A stretch of DNA of 30,000 nucleotides from Chrysomallon squamiferum (taxonomy: Eukaryota; Mollusca; Gastropoda; Neomphalida; Peltospiridae): NCBI GenBank assembly GCA_012295275.1, contig CM022667.1, forward strand, positions 3,502,001-3,532,000, in the 5' to 3' direction. The position numbers and the translations under genes are program-made. Of the stretch, positions 20,828 through 29,215 are shown piece after piece. Each line of letters opens with the position of its first letter. Within the stretch, counting starts at the first letter, position 1. The notes under the pieces were generated by a model. It had not been told where the DNA came from and did no database searches. It saw nothing but the letters and a program-made list of their open reading frames with translations.

Positions 20828-21169
20828 TAGATTAAAACACACACACACACACACAGATATACACACACACACACACACACACAGAGATACACACACATAC
20901 ACACACATACACAGACACACACACATACACATACATACACATAGACAGAGAGAGACACACAGACACACACACACACAGAGAGATATACACACATACACAC
21001 ACACACACAGACACACACATACACACACATACACACACACAGTCACACACACATACACATACATACACATAGACAGAGAGAGACACACACAGACACACAC
21101 ACATACACAGACACAAAGATACACACACACACATACACACACACACATACACATAGACAGACACACACA

Positions 21170-21228
<59 letters not shown>

Positions 21229-21245
21229 AACCCTTGACACAGTCG
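20828..21245. repeat. 410-bp compound (CA)n array with 128-bp internal duplication
   Basis: CA runs are broken by CAGA, CATA, GAGAGA and CAGAGATA units. The motif ATAGACAGAGAGAGACACAC at 20941 recurs at 21069, 128 bp away, inside a longer shared block; a shorter ATAGACAGACAC copy is at about 21153. All minus-strand frames are Cys-Val-Ser strings from the TG strand and are not genes. Confidence 0.9.
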
Positions 21246-21353
21246 TACAAACACACACACAAGATAACAACATATGTAAATAGTTTGACATTATTTTCTT
21301 TATTACTTTAAAAAAAACCTCTAAACCAGACTGCTTTCCATTGTCATTCTTCC

Positions 21354-21369
21354 ATAGCCCTTGGGCTAT
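21354..21369. other. Short 7-bp inverted repeat
   Basis: ATAGCCC and GGGCTAT are separated by TT. The arms are perfect. It could be a binding dyad or a chance palindrome; it is too short for a terminator or RNA hairpin call. Confidence 0.3.
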
Positions 21370-21389
21370 AATGTATGCAAAAATATCTG

Positions 21390-21450
21390 CAATTAAAAAA
21401 AAAAAAAAAAAATCCTTTTATTTCATTTTTTTTTTTTTTTTTTTTTTTTC
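21390..21450. repeat. Poly-A then poly-T
   Basis: Poly-A (about 21395-21411) and poly-T (about 21429-21449) immediately precede a CCAG|GTAA junction at 21450, which resembles a splice acceptor plus donor word but is part of the CAGGTA cluster. Confidence 0.8.
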
Positions 21451-21640
21451 CAGGTAATAAAAGAGTGACCAGTCATTACCTTCTCACCTATTGTTCACAC
21501 TGGAGGTCAAGGGTTGATGAAGCTTGTTTTTAATGTGCAGGTAACCTTACCTGTCTGTCTCATAATTAATAGTGTCACCTGTAAATACCTTCACAATTAC
21601 ACCGCTCAGGTACAAACACATTAACGTTTTTACCTGAATT
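21451..21640. promoter_or_regulatory. Homotypic CAGGTA/TACCTG cluster
   Basis: Within 186 bases there are CAGGTA or TACCTG words at 21451-21456, 21538-21543, 21548-21553, 21607-21612 and 21631-21636, plus CACCTG at 21576-21581. CAGGTAACCTTACCTG (21538-21553) is a perfect inverted repeat with a 2-base spacer. Near matches TTACC (21476), CACCTA (21485) and TACCT (21586) add to the density. CAGGTA is the core used by ZEB/Zfh1 and Snail-type repressors and Zelda-like factors. AGGTCAAGG (21504-21512) is a nuclear receptor half-site. A regulatory element is inferred. Confidence 0.45.
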
Positions 21641-21900
21641 ACACGAATTCTCAAACATGGCAGATTTTTTTTTAAAAGTGTACAAACAACTCTGGTTCAT
21701 AGCTTTGTTAATTTCTTCTTCTTCTTCTTTTTCTTTTTTTATTCCTTTTCTTCTTTTTTTTAATGTTTTGGGGTGAATTAATGTCTTAACTATTAAGGGA
21801 CAAGGCAAAAAAAGAAAGTAAAGTTAGAATGAAAGAAAATGAAAAAGTGGTAAATGTTTTGTTTTTGTAATATAAAGATGTATTAAAGAAATGGAGATGG
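21641..21900. other. T/TC-rich spacer
   Basis: Contains TTC/TTTTC tracts (about 21712-21762). The minus-strand 77-codon frame (21575-21808) is Lys/Glu rich from these and covers the CAGGTA cluster; it is not a gene. Confidence 0.45.
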
Positions 21901-22046
21901 GAAAAAGAGAGAGAGGGAGAGAGAGAGAGAGAGAGAGGGGTAGAGGAAGAGAGAGAGGTAGAGGAAGAGAGAGAGAGAGAAAGAGAAAGAGTTGAAGAGA
22001 GAAAGAGAAGAGAGAGAGAGAGAGTGAGAGAGTGAGAGAGTGAAAA
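21901..22046 (+). repeat. Purine-rich (GA)n tract
   Basis: About 145 bases of GAGAGAGAGG, GAGAGAAAG and GAGTGAGAG units. The minus frame is a Ser/Leu string. A long GA tract can bind GAGA-type factors or form triplex DNA, but this was not tested. Confidence 0.9.
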
Positions 22047-22559
22047 ACAATTTAATTATAAATGATAAACAGTAAACTTGAGAATTAAAAAAAAAAAAAA
22101 ACAACAACAATAGAGAACATTCTTTTCTTTTCTCTAGTTATTATTTTTTATTTATTCATTTATATTAATTAGGTAATATTATCATGTTAAATTATCCTTT
22201 GTTTGTTTCAAAGGATCTAAAATGAAAATGGTTGTGCTGATAATTATTTTAAAAAAACAACAACACACAAACAGCTAATTGTATTTTGCAGTAATTTACA
22301 TGGAAACTTCTTTCTATTCTAAAACAGTAATTAAAATTACTCTCTAGCCTTCCATAACAGAGCTTCTTTTCATTCCTGAAAAATGAAACTAATCATTTTT
22401 CTTTAGCCATTCATAATAAAAATAAAATAAAGAAAATAACTTTCCATCCTTCAAAAAAGAAAAAGAAAAAAAAACAAAAAAAAAAACAAGACGAAAAAAT
22501 TCTTCTGTCACTATTCATAATTAAACAGTCATTCTAACTTTAAAAACATTTTTAGTTTT
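22047..22559. other. AT-rich spacer
   Basis: Holds a poly-A run (about 22086-22101) and AT-rich DNA of moderate complexity with no gene or repeat beyond short AAAAC/AAAG runs. Confidence 0.4.
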
Positions 22560-23400
22560 GAACCGTTTTATAATAAATACCATCTTTTCATTCTGCGAGG
22601 TAGTTAGTTCCTCTGTAACCGCTCTTAATGGAATCGCTTTTTCCCCCCCTCTTAATAATATTTCTGAACCATCGCAGCGATAACTTCTTCTCCCCCACCT
22701 TTATCGAAACAAAAATTAAACAAAAAAAACCCAATTTAACCCGACGAAATTAACAAGGCCCGGTCGTTCGACATCACAAACAGTAATAAAACTTTTGCTA
22801 GTGAGATGGTCATTTTGATTTTCTCTGCAATTAGCCTCGCAAAATGTTTGTTAGTTCACAGCCCTGCTTCCACTTTTCAGCAGAGTCTTGACACAAGCGA
22901 GAATGATTGAGTGGAATCATTTCAAGAAATGGAATTGCTTTTGCCGAAACAATTTTGACGTTTTTCGTTTTTCTTGAAACCTTCAGCAGAGAGGGGGGAC
23001 CAAGAATGACCTACCCCTGGGTGCACTCCTCCCCCTCCTCCCTTGATTGGACCTGTTTTTGGTGGTGGTTGGGGGGGGAGATGCTCAGTTTTTCGTTCTT
23101 CCCCGAAGATGGTTGAAGAAAAATGTACGAGGAGAGAGAGAGAGAGAGAGAGAGAAATTCTGCGTAAATTACTGATGCATATCAAGAGGTTTAATAACAA
23201 ATTTGAAATGGGTTTCTTGCCCGATATGATGGGAATGTACACTGTTCTGGCATTTCAATTAGTTTTAGAATATCTCCCTCTTCGTCAGTTGCTCTCTGTA
23301 ATTTAATTGTATGTGACAACTCGCAAGGAAGGACAAAGGAGTCCGAAGTTTGGCTTTAAGCCACATTCATAATTTATAATTGTTCTTGATGGTTTTATTA
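22560..23400. promoter_or_regulatory. Large complex island, candidate enhancer
   Basis: About 840 bases of high complexity. Visible features: AATGATT and AATCATT inverted arms (22902-22921, 6-base spacer), TTCAGCAGAG in direct repeat at 22876-22885 and 22982-22991, ACCCCTGGGT at 23013-23022 (a CCCNNGGG palindrome of the EBF/COE type), ATTGG (inverted CCAAT) at 23046-23050, a G-rich segment (about 23060-23078), and a GA run (about 23132-23154). Plus-strand frames up to 87 codons begin with non-ATG codons, cross the GA run and have no recognised domain. Conservation could not be tested. Confidence 0.4.
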
Positions 23401-23579
23401 ACAACTTTTAAAGGCTAATTTCAACTGAAAGAAAAAGAAGAAAATCTAAATAATTACTTGAAGTAAAGTGTACCGAGTAAATAATTTCAGATGTAGGAAG
23501 AACTAATATTGCCTTCCACTAAACTGCAGAACATTAATTTTATTTCATTTCCTTTTTTTTTTTTTTTAATTTTATTAAA

Positions 23580-23612
<33 letters not shown>

Positions 23613-24720
23613 CCCATCTGTTGGTTTGTGTTTTATTTAGCTGCTTTTATAAATTTTAAAAAATAAGTAAATAAATGAAAATTTATTTTAAAACAATTTT
23701 AATAAATTTCAACTTCTCTCTTATCTACAGTTTTTATGTTCTGATCCTTGTAGTTTCTTAAATACTTTTTCTTCTTCTTCTTCTTCTCAAAAACTTTATA
23801 AATTTAATCTGGCAATTCAAAAACTCCTGTGTTTTCTCACTTGCTTGTTAATGGTGCACAGAGTAAAATTTTTTTTTTTTTACGAGGGACCTAATGAGAA
23901 TGTGGTTTATTTGGATAGGATTGGAGTTTTATTTTTTTATTGTTTTTTACTTTTTTTAAAAAAGAAAGAAAGAAAGAAAAAAAAAAGGACTCTTACAGCA
24001 TTCAAACTAAGATAATAGCGAACTTTCATTAGTGATTCATATGTAAATACATGTTTGTTTTATTACAAAGCCTGACAAGCAGTGAAATAGAGAGACTGTT
24101 TGTTTTCACAACTCATAACATTTGGTGAGTTGAGAAATATAAAGACTGTTTGTTTGATTTCTTATCTCACATTTAGCCAAGCTTGAAAAACAAAATGTCC
24201 TAATTTTCTTCCTCCAGTCACAAAGTGCTAGACAGAAGAGCTGTTTTATTTAGTGAAGCACTCAGCATAGTTTTAATGTGTGGTTTGATTATGACCCTGT
24301 CATTTATTTACGTATTATAATCTATCTAGTTAAGGACCATTGAGGTAAAGAAAGTAAATCTGCCATTGCATTGTCATAAGCAGCAAGGAATCTTTTAGTT
24401 TTACTAAAAAGCAAAGTAGACATATGGTAAAGAACATGTGGATTTTAAGGCAAGAAATATGATTCCACTTGAAGAGCTGTGCATTGAGGAATGTTTTAAT
24501 AAGTAGATTTCTCTACATGTAAATAGAGAATAGATAGATTCTGGAAACATGAACTTGCTGCACTGTTAGCTTAGTCTTTTGAAAAAGCCCAGCAAAGGAG
24601 TCTTTTGTTCTCTGCTTTCCCATAAACAGTGAAATACTTGAATGTTTTTTTTTAGTTTTTTTTTAAGAGTAGACAGAATAGGAAAGAAGTAACTTGCTTC
24701 TTCCTTGTGATGTGTCTTTT
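23401..24720. other. AT-rich DNA with poly-T runs
   Basis: Contains poly-T (about 23552-23567), a 29-base poly-T (23582-23610), TTC repeats (about 23769-23787) and a GAAA run (about 23964-23980). The stretch from about 24000 to 24640 is ordinary AT-rich DNA with no frame, repeat or RNA gene. Confidence 0.45.
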
Positions 24721-24722
24721 AT

Positions 24723-24895
24723 ATGTGTTTGTGTGTGTGTCTGTTTGTGTGTCTGTGTTTTTGTGAGTTTGTGGTTTGTCTGTGTGTGTGTGTGTGTGCC
24801 TGTGTGTGTGCGTGTGTGTGCCTGTGTGTGTGTGGAGAGAGAATGAGAGAAAAAGAAAGTAAGAATGTAAGAGAGAGAAAGAAAGACAAAGCAGA
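24723..24895. repeat. TG array followed by GA-rich tract
   Basis: An interrupted TG array (about 24726-24832) passes directly into a GAGAGAATGAGAGAAAAAG purine stretch (about 24833-24895). Minus-strand frames (84, 168 and 73 codons) are open because of this repeat. The first ~100 residues of the longest are non-repetitive but unrecognised. Confidence 0.85.
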
Positions 24896-25489
24896 CAGGA
24901 AAGCATCTACATGATGTTTGATAAACTGTTTGTGGTACACTGGTTGGAACTGGAAATGTGTGAAAACAGACCGATGAGTGGTTTTTGTTTTTACAACTTT
25001 CTACAAAACGTCCTGTCAGGATGGGAAGTCTGGATTGATATCCTGTCATGATTTTTGATGGTTGAGGCTTGTATAAACACAAAGAAAGAAATAATTTATT
25101 TGTGCTCGCACAGACCAACTTTCTTGAATTAGCAAAACACTTTGACCTTTTACATTCCTCAAACAACACAAAAAAGAAAAAAAGAATTAAATCATATTTA
25201 TTCCTATTCAGAAACTATAATATGTGTATACGAGTTATTTCAAATCGTCAGACTTTTATGTAGAAAAATTGTATTTATGAGTTATTCTCCTACCATCATT
25301 ATTTGATTCCATTTCTTATTCTGCAATTGTCTTATTTTCTTTATCTTTTTCTTTTCTTTTCTTTTCATTTTTTTTTTTTTTTATCTCCAACATCAGATGA
25401 TAGAGAAAAGAAGCTTGTATTTTTGGAAATGTTAATTAATACTGTCTGCAAATATGAGACCTGTTACATCTGCTGCTTTGACTTTTTAT
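24896..25489. other. Complex AT-rich spacer
   Basis: Ordinary-complexity DNA with a TTTTC/T run (about 25346-25382). A 64-codon plus frame (25069-25263) has no domain. Nothing further is supported. Confidence 0.35.
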
Positions 25490-25495
25490 CTCGGC

Positions 25496-25515
25496 GGGGT
25501 GGGGTGGGGTGGGGG
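25496..25515 (+). other. G-quadruplex motif (G4T repeated, four G tracts)
   Basis: Three GGGGT units followed by GGGGG give four G tracts with one-base loops, the arrangement most favourable to a parallel quadruplex. It is a sequence match to the known motif; folding is predicted, not demonstrated. Confidence 0.7.
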
Positions 25516-25662
25516 CAGAGAGAGATTTCTCATTGGCCGATCCGTGGAGGTGGATGTGCCGAAAAAAGATCCCAGCTACTACAGCTGTATATGTCAAAAT
25601 TCTTTATTTCTGATGTAAACGCCGAACAATCGGACTGGGGCAGGAATTAGTAAGATCATGGC

Positions 25663-25670
25663 TATATAAA
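25663..25670 (+). promoter_or_regulatory. TATA-like box
   Basis: TATATAAA within GGCTATATAAAACTCGCAGCA. It fits the metazoan TATA consensus and sits in GC-richer DNA, which makes it less trivial than the many TA runs here. No initiator or transcript evidence is available. Confidence 0.25.
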
Positions 25671-25894
25671 ACTCGCAGCACATGTTCCGGTAATTAAGAG
25701 GCTCTGTGTCTGTGTGTACCGCTGGAACTGGTGTTTTTATTGGCACCCGCCCACAAATATTTACCAGTGGAGATCTTCCTCCCCCATTGATGTGTTTACT
25801 GATTGGGGATCAGATCTCGCAGGCCTGCCTGCCTGTCAGTGTCTGTATCACTAAGGGTGTTTGCTGCTCCCCTTTCTATCACAACTTGGCCCTG

Positions 25895-26270
25895 GGAGCG
25901 GCCATTTTGGTTTCTGAAAAGTGGTAACTGAATGAAAAATATAAATATATATATATATATTTTTTTTTTTTCTCATCTTTTATTATTTTTTTTTTTTTTT
26001 GAATAAATAGAAAAAAAAAAAAAAATTTTTGGGTTTGTTCTGAATGTAATGTAAATAAATGGTTGTGGAAGCGGCCATTTTTGTTTTTTGTGGAAAAATG
26101 TAACTGAAAGAAAAATCTGTTTTACTGTTCTTTTAAAAAAAAATTAAAAAATAATAAATAAAAATAAATCAGGTTGATTTGATGTAAAATGTAAATAAAT
26201 GATTTAAGTTTATGATTAAGGTTTTTTTAGAAATGGTAAATGAAAGGAAAACTTTGGGGGGTTTTTAACT
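25895..26270. repeat. Degenerate tandem repeat of island end, ~145-175 bp unit, about three copies
   Basis: The segment GGAGCGGCCATTTTGGTTTC...GTAACTGAATGAAAAAT (25895-25944) recurs as GGAAGCGGCCATTTTTG...GTAACTGAAAGAAAAAT starting at about 26068, and more weakly as TTTTTTAGAAATGGTAAATGAAAGGAAAA from about 26223. Between the copies the shared block AATGTAAATAAATG occurs at 26048-26061 and about 26188-26201. The copies therefore descend from duplication of a unit that includes the YY1-like word. Intervening A/T homopolymers vary in length. Confidence 0.7.
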
Positions 26271-26735
26271 ATTTTTTTATTTTTTTCTCTTATTTTTGCT
26301 TTTTAAACAACAGCCCAGACTTTTTCTGAGATAGAAATAAGGAGATGTAATCTTGTATGCAAACAAGAACTGAAAAGTTTTTATTATTTATTTATTTTTA
26401 TTTATTTTTATTTTATTTTTTTTATTATTATTGGAATAGCTGAAGGAAATGCACATTTCTCTCTTTGCTGACAAAAAATAAAAAAAAAAAATAAATAAAT
26501 AACAGTAATAGTAATTTAATTTATTCAAGTTTTATTCTAAATAAATAAATATCATGTTGAAATTCATATTCTTAATTGAACTAAAGAAATTAGATTCAGT
26601 AAGAAAAAAGGAGTAACCCATGCAAAGTTTCACTAAGTCGTTTTTAATTATAATGTCTGACGTCATATAACAATAAATAAAAAGTACTAAGTGAGTCTGT
26701 ATCACTACTCTGTTACTAATACAATCTCTAATAGT
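26271..26735. other. AT-rich spacer with T and A runs
   Basis: Contains TTTATTTA-type runs (about 26381-26430), poly-A (about 26476-26490) and AT-rich DNA. The 71-codon minus frame (26532-26747) has no domain. No gene. Confidence 0.45.
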
Positions 26736-26739
26736 ACCA

Positions 26740-27330
26740 CTGTCCACTGCTACTGTTTCTGCATCATTACTATCACTGCTACTATTACTATTCTGCTACT
26801 ACTGCTATTACAACTACTAGTGCTATCACTAGGCTACTAACTGATAATAAAATAATATTCTTATCGTACAATAAAAATATTTTCTGTTTCATATTGGAAT
26901 TTATTATACAAATAATTACTATTACAACTACCTCTACTACTGCTGCTGCTACTACTACTACTACTACTGTGATTATTTCTGCTAATATTACTACTACTAC
27001 TGATAATGATAATAAAAATTAATAATGTCGACGCTATCAAATACAAATTTTTATTTCTGGTATTTCCACTACTATTGCTGCTACTACTACTTCTACTACT
27101 ACAACTACTACTAGAGCTACTACTGTTACTATACCTACCACTACCACTAATACTGCTACTACTACTATTTCTATTTCTACCACTACTACAACTACTACTA
27201 CAGCTACTACTGTTACTGTAACTACCACTACCACTACTACTGCTGCTACTAGTACTTCTACTTCTACCACTACAACTACTACTACAGCTACTACTGTTAC
27301 TGTAACTACAACTCCAACTACTACTGATAA
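26740..27330. repeat. CTA/CTG triplet array with ~85-bp super-period
   Basis: About 590 bases of ACT, CTG, CTA, GTT and CAC triplets. A block ending AGCTACTACTGTTACT recurs at 27115, 27202 and 27286, spacings of 87 and 84 bp, both multiples of three. All frames are open: plus strand Leu-rich, minus strand Ser-rich or Val-rich. This follows from the triplet period, and no such frame has a protein signature beyond the repeat. Confidence 0.9.
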
Positions 27331-27358
27331 CAAAGTAATAATGATAAATGTTCCAAAA

Positions 27359-27360
<2 letters not shown>

Positions 27361-27395
<35 letters not shown>
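27361..27395 (+). repeat. 35-base poly-T
   Basis: An uninterrupted T run that directly follows the triplet array. Confidence 0.98.
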
Positions 27396-27396
<1 letters not shown>

Positions 27397-27539
27397 GCTT
27401 AATTTATTTGTCACACTCTCAAATTAACAATTTTTTGAAAAGGAAGTCATGTTCACAAATACCTCTGACATCCAGTATTAAATTAAGATCGTGCATTTTT
27501 TAATTACATTACCACTCTAAGCGAGATACTTTCAGTGAC

Positions 27540-27575
<36 letters not shown>

Positions 27576-27600
27576 ATTTAGTTAAATGAAGATTAATAAT
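27396..27600. other. Spacer with 30-base poly-A
   Basis: Complex AT-rich DNA with a poly-A run at 27544-27573. No gene. Confidence 0.5.
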
Positions 27601-27860
27601 GTTTGTTAAAAACAAAGCTAATTAAGCCAGAGTGGGTTTCGTGTGTCTGAATATTTGTAACACACTAATCGTGCACACTAATTAGTTTAATTAAATCTGG
27701 TCGGAACAAGAACAAAAGATATTTCCTGTGTGTGAGTGACTTTTGTAAACAGAGATATTAACAAGCTAATTAAACTTGCTAATTGAGAAATGACTAAAAA
27801 AAAAAAAAAAAAAATGGCTGATAATTTACTGAAGCACGTTCGCATTAATTAATTTCTTCC
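27601..27860. promoter_or_regulatory. TAATTA-rich stretch
   Basis: Homeodomain-type TAATTA occurs at 27619-27624, 27679-27684, 27688-27693, 27767-27772 and 27846-27851. The intervening DNA is of normal complexity apart from a poly-A run (about 27798-27814). Clustering above the background is suggestive but the DNA is AT-rich, so this is weak evidence for a regulatory element. Confidence 0.2.
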
Positions 27861-28100
27861 TATTTTTTTTTTTTTTTTATTTTATTTCTTTTTTAAAATT
27901 ATAATTGTTGTTTTCTTGATTTAATCTTTCTGTTTATATATATATATGTATGTATGTATGTATGTATTTTTTTTATTTTTTTTAAATATTTTTTGCATAT
28001 TATTTTTTCTTTATTGTTACTGTTAATTCTTACCAGACATCTGTTTTGTACTATGTAAACTAATTATGCTTGTATCTCCACCAACTAACGCAGTCACATG
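27861..28100. other. T/TA-rich low-complexity DNA
   Basis: T-rich homopolymers and a TATG run (about 27935-27966). No gene. Confidence 0.5.
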
Positions 28101-28170
28101 CTTGCCTGAAGACCTAAGGGCTTCAGGATCAACTCTCTGTGGCTACCCACAAACTGACATAAGATCCTGA
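28101..28170. other. Nested inverted repeats
   Basis: CCTGAAG (28105-28111) pairs with CTTCAGG (28121-28127), with an inner CC/GG pair around TAA. TGTGG (28138-28142) pairs with CCACA (28147-28151) around CTAC. CAGGATC (28124-28130) could pair with GATCCTG (28163-28169), which is mutually exclusive with the first stem. This is unusually dense dyad symmetry for 66 bases; no RNA family was recognised. Confidence 0.4.
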
Positions 28171-28565
28171 CAAAAATATGAATTATGTTTGGTCTCTTTT
28201 ATCTCATTCTTTTCTTTATTTTATTTTCGTTAATTTTTTTAACATTCATTTTTCTTTTTTCTTTATTTCTCTTTTTTTTGTTCAATTTCTTTTTAAAAAT
28301 CTCTTTCACTCTTCTTTTCTTTCCATCTTTCTTTTTTTTTTAAATTCTTTCCGTGTCTCACTTAGAGTAAACTGAACTATTAATATTCTATAACACGCTG
28401 GTATTACTGCTTTCTTACCTGACAAATCTATAATTATAAATTCAGAAAAACAAAAAAAAAAGACATCCTATTCTACTAAAGATCTGTTGACACTATAACT
28501 TCCCTACTTACCAGTCTACAATTATAAATTTACAAAGCACAAACTGTCCTCCTATTGATTGGGTT
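28171..28565. repeat. T-rich spacer and 92-bp direct repeat
   Basis: After a TC/T-rich stretch (28190-28345), the block CTTACC...CTATAATTATAAATT (28415-28442) recurs as CTTACC...CTACAATTATAAATT (28507-28530), 92 bp apart. The two copies are diverged. No gene. Confidence 0.5.
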
Positions 28566-28930
28566 ATCAATTTTTTTTTGCAAATTTCACATAATCGACT
28601 CCACAAAACATTCTCATTACAATTACATACACTAATTACTTAATTAAATAGTGCACAGGCTGATAACTGGGTTAATACTGACTTTAATTATAGTTTCTAA
28701 TTACTTGATTTTAATGCTGTACTCACTAATTACTCAGTTTATAGCATGTTGTTTAGTCGTTACAGAGACAGAAGCAAAAAAAAAAAACACTAAAATTTAT
28801 TGACTTATCATTAAGAGTACAGTGCTTACAAACATACATGTGTATGTACAACATAAAGAGACATACTTACACACATCTGTATGTGTGTGTGTCTGAGTAT
28901 GTACACATGTAAGTATGTGTGTGTACATAC
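28566..28930. other. AT-rich spacer
   Basis: Ordinary AT-rich DNA with repeated ACTAATTAC/TTACTTAATTA words and TG/CA patches from about 28830. No gene-like frame. Confidence 0.4.
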
Positions 28931-28937
28931 AATACAT

Positions 28938-28968
28938 CTGTGTGTGTGTGTGTGTGTGTGTGTGAGTG
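28938..28968 (+). repeat. (TG)n microsatellite
   Basis: A TG run of about 13 units. The minus-strand frames across it are Thr-His strings. Confidence 0.95.
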
Positions 28969-28969
28969 T

Positions 28970-29215
28970 GTAGATATCTTGCAAATCGTTTTTTTCTGTT
29001 ATTTTGAGCAAGCACTAAAGATTTTCTTTTGAACTATTGTTATTTTAATCTGAGCTGAAAGAGCCAGACATGTCTTTCTTTTTCTCATTAAAAAGTAAAA
29101 AGTAAAAATAAAATGTTATAACATAAATTACCTGTTAAAGTGTCACGTGATATCATTTATGTGAAAAAATGAATAATAAAAGAACAGACGTCTGAGAGAA
29201 TGTAAACAATGACAT
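28970..29215. other. Complex spacer with palindromic E-box
   Basis: Contains TACCTG at 29129-29134 and TCACGTGA at 29143-29150, the palindromic E-box extended form bound by MITF/TFE and USF-type bHLH factors. Otherwise no gene or repeat; it leads into the minisatellite. Confidence 0.35.

Larger units (their letters stand above)
25490..25930. promoter_or_regulatory. GC-richer island with promoter-like motifs
   Basis: Four G runs separated by single T bases (25496-25515) precede ATTGG, the inverse of CCAAT, at 25532-25536. TATATAAA lies at 25663-25670. Further ATTGG words are at 25739-25743 and 25802-25806. CCCGCCCACAAATATTTACC (about 25746-25765) combines a C-rich GC-box-like word with a forkhead-type motif. 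GCGGCCATTTTGG (25898-25910) matches the YY1 core (reverse CCAAAATGGC). A 73-codon open frame downstream starts at GTG, not ATG, and is unrecognised. It may be a promoter or enhancer; transcription is not shown. Confidence 0.4.

Noticed and set aside
20803-21262. Cys-Val-rich minus-strand frames up to 151 codons
   Set aside because: They arise because TG dinucleotide repeats lack stop codons in every frame.
23043-23306. Plus-strand 87-codon frame ending in a hydrophobic segment
   Set aside because: It starts at TTG, crosses a GA repeat as an Arg-Glu run, and has no recognised family.
24663-25169. 168-codon minus-strand frame
   Set aside because: The C-terminal half is CA-repeat Thr/His and the N-terminal half is unrecognised, with no splice or promoter evidence.
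25706-25927. 73-codon frame downstream of the TATA-like box
   Set aside because: It has no ATG start and no domain; position next to a TATA word is not enough to call a gene.
26861-27414. Ser-rich and Val-rich minus-strand frames of 166 and 125 codons
   Set aside because: Both are triplet-array translations in different frames over the same DNA, with no independent coding evidence.
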